NCBI GenBank assembly: GCA_030141605.1
Contig: JAQGDQ010000610.1
Location: forward strand, 62,001 to 126,000
Length of the DNA: 64,000 bases
Direction of reading: 5' to 3'
DNA from: Tubiluchus corallicola
Lineage: Eukaryota > Priapulida > Priapulimorpha > Priapulimorphida > Tubiluchidae
Positions 38,601-50,600 of the stretch are shown here, one piece after another. The position numbers and the translations under genes were made by a program. The first letter of the stretch is position 1. The number at the start of each line of letters is the position of its first letter. The notes beneath the pieces are model-generated. The model saw only the letters and a list, made by a program, of their open reading frames with translations. It searched no databases and had not been told where the DNA came from.

Positions 38601-41600
38601 CTACATCAATCTTTAATTGTGTGCTTGTAAGCCTAAATCGTCCACAAGTCGGCATAGTTAAAACTACCGTTATGATGCTTCAAAGTAGAATAAACAAAAA
38701 ATTTGGTCAAATGTTAATTTTTTTTATAAAAGCAAATGCTAAATATATGGGGCTTTTATGTTATAGCATCAAATTATCAAAAAATTTTAAAAAATACTAA
38801 AAATTTAATTTTATTGCCAAGCCCAGATCTTAGTCAGGAAGAGCCATCTACTGGCGTTAGTTACTCCAATGTGTTCTTGTAAAGTCCATAGCAACCAACA
38901 TTTTTATGGTTGCTAAGTGTTTTGTAGAAATGCGACAAAAAACAATGGCTGACTTTAACAGTGATTTTCTCAAGATTATGTTTTTCAGTGTGAAGCCTGC
39001 ACCTCAACTTCGACGTGGATTGTCTCAGCTTAGAAATAACATAGAGCAATAAGCTTGGCATCAAAATGATTCTCGTGAAATGGAGATTCATGATATATGA
39101 ATAACTAGAACAATGGCTGACTTTAACAGTGATTTTCTCAAGGTTATGATTTTCAGTGTGCAGCCTGCACCTCAACTTCGACGTGGATTATCTCAGCTTA
39201 GAAAAGAACATAGAGCGATGAGCTGAGCTTGGTATCAAAATGATTCTCGTGAAATGGACATTCAGGATAAGTGAATAACTAGAAAAACTTAATTGTTGAT
39301 TTAGGGACGATTTTGTTATGTAAGTACACATATACGTATGCTACATCAACGCCTAAGTACGTATGCGACATCAATTAACACCAATCAAACTAAACAGACT
39401 CAGTATCAAATGCACTTGACAGCTGCATACCTATCTTTGAGCTGCCCAAAAATTTGATAAGACACGGCTCCGAAGTTTCCAGAGTCGGCATCATTTGCAA
39501 CAACATTTGTGACTATCGTTCCACTAGGAGAACCCTCGGGGATGGCAACCTTGTACGCCGACCGCTCAAACTGCGGAAAGTTGTCATTCGTGTCGATGAT
39601 GCGGACTTCAACAATGGTGTAGCCCCAGCGGGCATCCTTCGTAGTGGTTTCCCTGGCGACTAGCTGCAAAAACAAAACAAAACGCCATCTTCAAAACAAT
39701 TTTGGAGAAAGCATGTAGGTATGTTTGTGGAAAACTGGCATTCTTGACAACAGGTTTACGTGAAGAGAAGCCCTCTCTCACTAAAAGAAGCCAAAAAGAT
39801 CAGAGATTATGCGATAATCAAACTCAATATAATCTTTTTCTAGTTTTCAACAGTGGGCAAGTGAGTGTTGCAGCAATAAAAATAGCAAATAGCAATAAAA
39901 ATGGCTGTAGGTCAAAAATTAAGTGTCTACGTGCCTTAACTACAACCGTCATGTGATGTGCGTGTAAAGCAAAGTCGTCTGCCACATCAGTTCAGCAACG
40001 TCAGGTGGTTTGCGTCGACCTTACTTAATTATGCATTAGTCTATGTGTAGAGTGATTTACTAGCAGGATCTTGGTTGGAAACAAGAACTGGGTAAGGTTC
40101 TAGCTAGCTGTTATAACTGTTACTATTACAACACCACGGGCAGTTAGGCATTGTCAAGTGTGTTGCCTGATACACTTAACTGTTGACCTTTTCACGATCA
40201 CCATCAATTGCTGGAACTAGCTTCGTTCAAGCTCACTCAACCTTGATCAGGAAGCCTTAACTACAGTCTAATTAAACCCTCACCATTATAATAAGCTTTT
40301 ACAACTTAAAATCCTACTCTCATTACGAATATTCAATTTATTTTATTATAAACTTACTATAAACCGTGTTTCTTTTGATTCTTTATCATTTTGTTGTTAG
40401 CGGTATTAATCTTGAAGAAGCGCCATTTTCGTTGTGTGAAACGAATGACGTTATAAGCACAGTCACGAGGTCGCCAAAGATCGGTAACCAAAGACGCTTT
40501 CCGTACCTCATACGTCACTCTTGCTCACTCTCACCAAAGACACGAAACACTGCGATCTTTACGGCAATCTGCGGGTTTGAAATTCTTCAGAGTTGGGGTT
40601 ACATAGGCCTTTGATTCGTACTTAGACGACGAAAATATCAGAGGGTCATTTGTTCTGACAGCATCACGGCTTATAGCAAATAGTTCTTGGTTTTATGAAA
40701 CCGAATGATATGCGTAGTAATTTGAACATTTTAGCAAATAAATTACGGACTTTTAAAATCTTCGACGTAACGTCACCGAAGCTTTCTTAAGGTGTAGATT
40801 ACGGCAAAAAAAACGTACCTCAAATTTAATTTTTGTAATAGCCTGATAATCCAAGAGGTCACGATTTAAAACTTTCAGCAGCAATACCCCACGATATTTG
40901 ACAACGGATGGCTCCACGTAGAACATCTGCTTTGCAAGTGGAACGTTGCAATCGGAACAGTTGCCGCTATGATCCGATATTTCCACCAGAAAGGTGCCAT
41001 TCTCACCCTGGATGAAAATTAAAAATGGTTAATGAACGTACAAGACGCAGAATGAAAACGTAAAGAGAAACAAGATTTTGATCTTTATAAATGCTCTGAA
41101 CTTAACTTGAATAGTTTTATGGGGAAGCAATGACAATAATATCATTGGTTTTTAAACAAGTAATTGACAGAATTGAGTTTTGACACTGGTTTTTATGCAA
41201 GTAATTGACAGGATTGAGTTCTGACATTGGTTTTTAAACAAATAATCGACAGGATTGAGTTCTGACATTGGTTTTTAAGCAAGTAATTGACAGGATTGAG
41301 TTCTGACATTGGTTTTTAAACAAATAATCGACAGGATTGAGTTCTGACATTGGTTTCTAAGCAAGTAATTGACAGGATTGAGTTCTGACATTGGTTTCTA
41401 AGCAAGTAATTGACAGGATTGAGTTCTGACATTGGTTTTTAAACAAGTAATTGACAGGATTAAGTTCTGACATTGGTTTTTAAACAAGTAATTGACAGGA
41501 TTGAGTTCTGACATTGGTTTTTAAACAAGTAATTGACAGGATTGAGTTCTGACACTGGTTTTTAAACAAATAATCGACAGGTTTGAGTTCTGCCATTGGT

Positions 41601-44600
41601 TTTTAAACAAATAACTGACAAGACTGAGTTCTGACATTGGTTTTTAAACAAGTAATTGACAGGATTGAGTTCTGCCATTGGTATTTAAACAAGTAATTGA
41701 CGGGTTTGAGTTCTGCCATTGGTATTTAAACAAGTAATTGACAAGATTGAGTTCTGACATTGGTTTCTAAGCAAGTAATTGACAAGATTGAGTTCTGACA
41801 TTGGTTTTTAAACAAGTAATTGACAAGATTGAGTTCTGACATTGGTTTCTAAGCAAGTAATTGACAGGATTGAGTTCTGACATTGGTTTTTAAGCAAGTA
41901 ATTGACAAGATTGAGTTCTGACATTGGTTTTTAAACAAGTAATTGACAAGATTGAGTTCTGACATTGGTTTTTAAACAAGTAATTGACAAGATTGAGTTC
42001 TGACATTGGATTTTAAACAAGTAATTGACAGGATTGAGTTCTGACATTGGTTTTTAAACAAGTAATTGACAGGATTGAGTTGTGACACTGGTTTCTAAGC
42101 AAGTAATTGACAGGATTGAGTTTTGACACTGGTTTTTAAGCAAGTAATTGACAGGATCGAGTTCTGACATTGGTTTTTAAGCAAGTAATTGTCAGGATTG
42201 AGTTCTGACATTGGTTTTTAAACAAGAAATTGACAGGATTGAGTTCTGACATTGGTTTCTAAGCAAGTAATTGACAGGATTGAGTTCTGACATTGGTTTT
42301 TAAACAAGTAATTGACAAGATTGAGTTCTGACATTGGTTTCTAAGCAAGTAATTGACAGAATTGAGTTCTGACACTAGTTTTTAAGCAAGTAATTGACAA
42401 GATTGAGTTCTGACACTGGTTTTTAAACAAGTAATTGACAGAATTGAGTTCTGACACTAGTTTTTAAGCAAGTAATTGACAGGATTGAGTTCTGACATTT
42501 GTTTTTAAGCAAGTAATTGATAGGATTGAGTTCTGACATTGGTTTTTAAGCAAGTAATCGACAGGATTGAGTTCTGACATTGGTTTTCAAGCAAGTAATT
42601 GATAGGATTGAGTTCTGACATTGGTTTTTAAGCAAGTAATTGACAGGATTGAGTTCTGACATTGCTTTTTAAGCAAGTAATTGACAGGATTGAGTTCTGA
42701 CATTGGTTTTTAAGCAAGTAATTGACAGGATTGAGTTCTGACATTGGTTTTTAAGCAAGTAATTGACAGGATTGAGTTTTGACATTGGTTTTTAAACAAG
42801 TAAGTGACAGGATTGAGTTCTGACATTCATTTTAAAACAAGTAATTGACAGGACTGAGTTCTGACATTGGTTTTTAAGCAAGTAATCGACAGGATTGAGT
42901 TCTGACATTGGTTTTTAAACAAATAATTGACAGTGTTGAGTTCTGAAAAATTTTCCCGGTCAAAAGCAAGAGCCGGAACACTAACCTGATCGTAGTCAAA
43001 TGCAAATAAGTCCTCCGGTTCTGCAATGGTAACATATACGTTAGTGGGAGAGTTTTCAATTATACTTCCTCTATAGAACGAACGGTTGAACGCTGGAGCA
43101 TTATCGTTAATATCAAGAACTATAACATAGATTAATGCAGTTCTTCTGCTCTTCCAGTCATCCACGGTTGTATTCTTGTCAGCCGCAACCTGTGCGTTAA
43201 TAAAACTCAAGTCGAAATGCCGCATTCCTGCATATAGCAATAATGTATTACCAAAGACCTTTCAAGCAGTTACACTACCATGAACTATGAATTTATTTTT
43301 CACACATCAAAAAATACAATACCAAACACATCAATACATTTAAAATAATATAATTTGAGTAGTGCGAGGTGAGTGTACGACGATACGGTCATTAACACAC
43401 TCACCTTACTTAAATGAAAAAATGATTATAATTATGCATTCTTCTGTGTGTAACTTAATAATGTAAATAAGGATGAAGTAAATGATGTAATAATAGCAAT
43501 GGTATAAGAGCAATAAAACTGAAAGTTGACAAAGGAAAACATAATATGTAATTACGACTTTGAGTGAGCCTTAGAGTGAAAAAATTTTAAATTGTTACAA
43601 ATTTGAATTATCTGATTATCTGTCAATGCAGCAACAAGCAGCAATAACTACATATTTATATGATAGTGTATATTGCTAATTGCGCAGAAGAGTAGCATAA
43701 TGATCTGTCCCCATACTAACTGACAGCTTTAAAGGATCATTATGGTACTCTTCTGTGCAATTAACAATATACATTATCATATAAATTTACACTACACTAC
43801 AACATATGGCTATGCAGACGCTCTTAATACTAAAAGACAAGCGGAGAATCAAAGAAGTTAGAACTGTTATGCAACACAAGTACATGAAAATTTGTTTTTC
43901 CATATTTTAATGATAATATTACACGTTATTTAATGTATAAAAAGATACAAGGATTAACATTTCCACACAAATGCTCGCGATTTTCAAAATCAGAATAATT
44001 CTAAAATAAGGAAGCGTTCTGATAACATAACATGACAATCCAGAAAAAACAAATATTTCCCACGATTCCAAACGTTGATTATAAGACAAAATTTCGGTTA
44101 CAACCATCAACTTTACTGTTAAAGGCTTGCTTAAGGAAATTTACGTAACGTGTACCCCAGGGATGAGAATGACAAATTGCAAAAAACTCTGAAACAGGCC
44201 GGGGGTTTGGGGGCGAAACCCCCTTGGAGCCAGCAACAAATTGCAATTTTGTGACCATAGAGAGCCTCTAAGTGGACCTAAAATATCAGTTACCTTGTTT
44301 CATTCATAATTTAAAATACCCAACTATCAAGGATACATGACACCTAATTGTCTCAAAAATGCCTAAGTACTGGCCGCTCCTTTGCAAAAGTATATAAAAA
44401 ACTGTCTACAATTGACTCAAATAAGTCCGCACAATTGATCCTATATTTTTATACATAGAGATATACAAGTGGTTACACTGATGTACGTGATGTAAACAAA
44501 ATGACGGCTTGCCAACTAGCGGTCAGCTTGTGAAATAATGTACTGGGTCCGTAAAAATTTTCTCAACGAATTTACGCGACTTACAAAAATAGCACTACTG

Positions 44601-47600
44601 GTCTTCCAAAAACTCGGAATTCCGCGTATCCGCAGAAAATTCTCATCCCTGGTGTACCCTCAAAGCAATGCCGGACCCCCCATACCGGTTTCGCCCATAC
44701 TCCCTTGAGATAGCACTTAAAGGCACGCCACTTTCATATTTAGCTATAATTTCAAGCTTTGTTTCCATCGACATCATCCTTTTCTTCTTATCACTACCAC
44801 TGGCACTTGCTTTTTTCGGACCCATGGTTATTGAATGCGTTCACGTGAGATAAGAGCACAACAAAGAGTTCACGTGATGCTACGAAATTCATTCTGCGAA
44901 GACCGTTGTCGGGCGGCACTTTTGATTTTCGTTTTTGTATCTTGAATATTTTATCATTATATGGGACGGAAATTTCTTCGAAGCCCGATTCGTATTCTGA
45001 ATTTTTCGTATAATAGGGTTTTCGTAAGTCGAGGTTCCACTGTATTTAATTATCAGCAACACTTTGGCATTATTATAGGTGTTAAAGCATATATAAGTTT
45101 TAACATACTTCAAATTGGGGTAGAACATGAAAATCACCTGAACACGAAAATCACCTTTTTTTCTTCAAGCCTTTTCCCGAGCCAAATGGAGTACTATATC
45201 TGTTAATACGGTTTTCGTAAGTCGAGGTTCCTCTGCACCTCATACCTGAGGTTGACCGTATCTTCATATCGCATTAATTAAACTCGTCTACTAAAACCAA
45301 GAACCACTTACAGTAATTTCGATCCACTCTCTCCTGAAAGCTGTGTGTAACTTCTCTTTATCCAGCTCTTTAGCTATGGTGATTCTGCCATCGTTAGGAT
45401 CTATGCTAAAATAACTCATCAAATCTTCGTCTGCGAATACAATGAGAACATATTAAAAACAACACGTGATGTGTACAAAACAAATTAACTCTTTACCTGC
45501 ATTAGAAGCTTATTGTGGAAGTTGGAATTGTACATTTTAGTTAGGTGCTGGCATCTATGTGCCAATCCTGTTACATTCTACCAGCTGACTTACCTTCAGT
45601 ATAATTGTATGGTCCAGTGAATGCATACACACTGGTCCTCTCCCTATCTAATATTAATGGTTGTTGTGAAGCGTGTGCAACTCTGCATAGATCAAGTTCT
45701 ATACCTACATACTGGCTGTGAAACAGGTTTTACTGACTGTTTTTGCTTTTCTAGTTTTTGCTCAATGCTCAGTGCAGCAGTTTTGCTATGCATGTTTTCT
45801 GTAGTTCAATAAACAGTTTTCTGTTGTGTGCAGTGCAAATATTTATTATAGATATTATAGTCTAAACTCAATCATAACAAAGTGACTGAACAACAACTTC
45901 AAAATGACTTTCACACTTATATTGTCAGACTCAAGATATACTTGCTGTCTAGTAGCATGCTTTGGATTAAATTACTTCCCACGGATCAGCGACAACGTTG
46001 TGAACGTTTCGACTGTTCAATTGTTTCACTCTTTGTTTTTTTAGTTTTTGTTTTACATTACTAAATTATTATATGTGTACTCGCATAGCAAAATCTTCCA
46101 TATGTCGGCAATTAAGCTTTTCTAATTATTCACATATCTTGAATCTCCATTTCATGTGGATCATTTTGATACCAAGTTCATCACTCTATGTTACTTGTAA
46201 GCTGAGATAATCCACGTTGAAGTTGAGGTGCAGGCTGCGCACTGAAAAACACAACCTCGAAAAATTCGCTGTTAAAGTTAGCCATTGCTTTTCGTCGCGT
46301 TTCTACAAAACACTTAGCAACTGCACAAATGTTGATTGCTATGGACTTTGCAAGAGCACATTGAAGTTATGTCTAAATCCAGTAGGTGGCTCTTCCTGAC
46401 GAAGAAGATTTGGCCTTGGAAACAGAGAAAACCCGAAGCAAAATGACTGCTTCTACGAGCTACTATCGGAGTTTGAAAATACAAGTTTTTTTACAATTGC
46501 AGTACTAGTTTCTAGGAAGAAAAGTGGGTATGGGGTTATAAAATTAAATTTTTAGTATTTTTGAACATTTTCTTGATAATTTGATGCCAGAATATAAAAG
46601 TCGTTCAGTATATTTAGCATTTGTTTTTGAAAAAAACAAAAAATTGATATATGAGCAAATTTTTGGTGTATTCTAGTTTCAAGTACCATAACGTAGTTTT
46701 AACTATGCCGACTTGTGAACGGTTTTGTTTTGCAAGCACAAATAATCGATTATCATCATGCTGTGTCTTTTTGTACAGTATGAAGCCACAAGTTATCACA
46801 AGTTCTGAAAATTGTCATATGAATTACAAACATAGCACTTCGTCGCATCTTGATAACTTTACAGTTGCAATAAAACAGTCAGCTGCCTTGTTTAGTCTGG
46901 GATAGTTTACTGGTCAAGGCGTTAGACATTACCTGGCTCAACAGAGACAAAACTGTATGAGTAGTCAAGGCGTCTAGACATTATCTGGCTCAGCAGAGAC
47001 AAAACTGCATAAGTAGTCAAGGCGTCTAGACATTACCTGGCTCAGTACAAACAATACTGTACGAGTAGTCAAGGCATCTAGACATTACCTGGCTCAGCAG
47101 AGACAATACTGCATGAGTAGTCAACGCGTCTAGACATTACCTGGCTCAGCACAAACAATACTGCATAAGTAGTCAAGGCGTCTAGACATTACCTGGCTCA
47201 GCAGAGGCAATACTGCATAAGTAGTCAAGGCGTCTAGACATTACCTGGTTCAGCACAAACAATACTGTACGAGTAGTCAAGGCGTCTAGACATTACCTGG
47301 CTCAGCAGAGGCAATACTGCATAAGTAGTCAAGGCGTCTAGACATTACCTGGCTCAGCACAAACAATACTGTACGAGTAGTCAAGGCGTCTAGACATTAC
47401 CTGGCTCAGCAGAGACAATACTGCATAAGTAGTCAAGGCGTCTAGACATTACCTGGCTCAGCACAAACAATACTGCATGAGTAGTCAACACGTCTAGACA
47501 TTACCTGGCTCAGCACAAACAATACTGTACGAGTAGTCAAGGCGTCTAGACATTACCTGGCTCAGTACAAACAATACTGTACGAGTAGTCAAGGCGTCTA

Positions 47601-50600
47601 GACATTACCTGGCTCAGCAAAGACAATACTGCATAATTAGTCAACGCGTCTAGACATTGCCTGGTTCAGCACAAACAATACTGTACAAGTAGTTAAGGCG
47701 TCTAGACATTACCAGCTCAGCAAAGACAATACTGTACAAGTAGTCAAGGCGTCTAGACATTACCTGGCTCAGCACAAACAATACTGTACAAGTAGTCAAG
47801 GCGTCTAGACATTACCAGGCTCAGCAAAGACAATACTGTACAAGTAGTCAAGGCGTCTAGACATTACCTGGCTCAGCACAAACAACACTGTACAAGTAGT
47901 CAAGGCGTCTAGACATTACCTGGCTCAGCAGAAACAATACTTTACAAGTAGTCAAGGCGTCTAGACATTACCTGGCTCAGCACAAACAACACTGTACAAG
48001 TAGTCAAGGTGTCTAGACATTACCTGGCTCAGCAGAAACAATGCTGTACACAAGTGGAAGAGGGTGGCCGGTATCTTGGTCATTAGCTTTGACTTTGAAA
48101 AACTCAGTTCCCTACGAAGAAATTTGATTATATAATGATGTAGCATATACCAACACACATGCACACATAGGTTTACTTGCACTAGGCATTGTGATAAAGA
48201 TGTACAGCAGCTGCACAAAATAATAATTATGCAAAAGTAATTAAGAAAACGAATCGAAATCATTCTGCTTTTCACTAAATATGAAGTAACGTGCCGCGCG
48301 CATACACGTCTTCTTACCTATCGAAATTGGTTTCGTCAAAAATTTGGTCACGTGACCAACTGACCACATAGTAGACATTATTACCTCGCATGCAATTCAA
48401 GTTGAAACGATAAGTAATTTGTGAATTGCTTAACTACATGACTGTGGATGTCAAAATGCTGATAAACCATTGTGGTTTATTTTGCAAACGGTTATTACCT
48501 ATTGAAAGCATGTAATGAGTTGAAGAAAAAAAGAAAATGCCGAAAAATTGTTGACTAGTTTGGATTTGAACCAGAGACCTGAGATTAGTGCTCTCTTGCT
48601 GTGCCAGATGAGCTACCAGTTCAACAAAACAGAGCAGGTCCGAGATTTCCTCCTTGTAGCACAGAATCCACCTGTACTCATCACAGTAGGGCGATACTTG
48701 TGGCATTAACAACTTCTCGAATTAGTAAAATAAACCGCAATGGTCTGTGAACATTCTGGGATTCTGTGGCAGATGAGCTACCAGTTCACCAAACAGAGCA
48801 GGTGCGAGATTTCCTCCTTGTAGCACAGAATCCACTCCACATTCTGGGATTCACAGTCATCTAGTTAATGATGTCGTTAATTGCCAGCTAATTTGAAAAA
48901 AGGTTGATACCATTTGTGAATTGTCTTTCATTGTTTTTTTGCAAATCATAAGTGCCTAAGCTCCGCGAGACCACAAGTAAGTGGCAAAGCTCAGGGAGAC
49001 CACAAGTAAGTGCCAAAGCTCCGGGAGACCACAAATAAGTGCCAAAGCTCAGGGAGACCATATGTAAGTGCCAAAGCTCCGGGAGACCACACATAAGTGC
49101 CAAAGCTCCGGGGAGACCACGTGTAAGTGCCAAAGCTCAGAGAGACCACACATAAGTGCCAAAGCTCCGAGGAGACAACACATAAGTGCCAAAGCTCCGG
49201 GGAGACCACACATAAGTGCCAAAGCTCAGGGAGACCACATGTAAGTGCCAAAGCTCCGGGGAGACCAAACATAAGTGCCAAAGCTCAGGGAGACCACACA
49301 TAAGTGCCAAAGCTCCAGGGAGACCACATATAAGTGCCAAAGCCCCAGGGAGACCACACATAAGTGCCAAAGCTCAGGGAGACCACAAATAAGTGCCAAA
49401 GCTCCGGGAAGACCACACATAAGTGGCAAAGCTCCGGGGAGACCACATATAAGTGCCAAAGCTCCAGGGAGACCACACGTAAGTGCCAAAGCTCCGGGGA
49501 GATTAAATATAAGTGCCAAAGCTCCGAGGAGACAACACATAAGTGCCAAAGCTCCTGGGAGACCACACATAAGTGACAAAGCTCTGGGGAGACCACACAT
49601 AAGTGACAAAGCTCCGGGGAGACCACACATAAGTGCCAAAGCTCAGGGAAACCACACGTAAGTGCCAAAGCTCCGGGGAGACCACATATAAGTGCCAAAG
49701 CTCCAGGGAGACCACACATAAGTGCCAAAGCTCCAGGGAGACCACATATAAGTGCCAAAGCTCCAGGGAGACTACACGTAAGTGCCAAAGCTCAGGGAGA
49801 CCACAAATAAGTGCCAAAGCTCCGGGAAGACCACACATAAGTGGCAAAGCTCCGGGGAGACCACATATAAGTGCCAAAGCTCCAGGGAGACCACACGTAA
49901 GTGCCACAGCTCCGGGGAGACCACACATAAGTCACAAAGCTCCTGGGAGACCACACATAAGTGACAAAGCTCCGGGGAGACCATATGTAAGTGCCAAAGC
50001 TCCGGGGAAACCACAAATAAGTGCCAAAGCTCCAGGGAGACCACACGTAAGTGCCAAAGCTCCGGGGAGACCACACATAAGTCACAAAGCTCCTGGGAGA
50101 TCACACATAAGTGACAAAGCTCCGGGGAGACCACATGTAAGTGCCAAAGCTTCAAAGAGACCACATGTAAGTGCCAAAGCTCTGGAAAGACCACATGTAA
50201 GTACCAAAGCTCCGGGGAGACCACATGTTGGTGCCAAAGCTCAGGGAGACCACATATAAGTGCCAAAGCTTCAGGGAGACCAAATGTTAACTGCCAAAGC
50301 TCCGGGAAGACCACACATAAGTGCCTAAATATCTTTGTTGCAACTGCGGTAGTTAAGTAAGGTTATTTCGCTATTATTTTTTGCTTAATCACGATGGAAA
50401 ATAATGCAAGCTAATTTACTAATTATTATTATTATTACATGAAATTTATATAGCACCCAAAAGATATAAAAATGCTCAGGTGCACTTTACAACCAAAGAT
50501 CTTACAAAACCTAAAACTAATCACAAACCTATGCACACTATAAAGAAATGGCCTTGAAAATTCAAGTAAAAAAATCAATACAAAATCTAGTTAGTAGGAA

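Noticed and set aside
39454-39663. Plus-strand open frame opposite cadherin exon k
   Set aside because: It is antisense to a clear cadherin-repeat exon with matching splice sites.
43190-43240. Cadherin exon i starting further upstream (acceptor at 43228)
   Set aside because: That start leaves two extra bases and breaks phase with exon h, which ends at phase 0. The acceptor at 43190 restores the repeat motif EIT-VAADKN.
48545-48625. A tRNA gene
   Set aside because: A and B box words are present, but no acceptor stem or full cloverleaf can be drawn. It is best seen as a SINE remnant.
48888-50314. Many overlapping 70-200 aa open frames
   Set aside because: All are frames of one ~30-bp tandem repeat; both strands are equally open and there are no splice or start signals.
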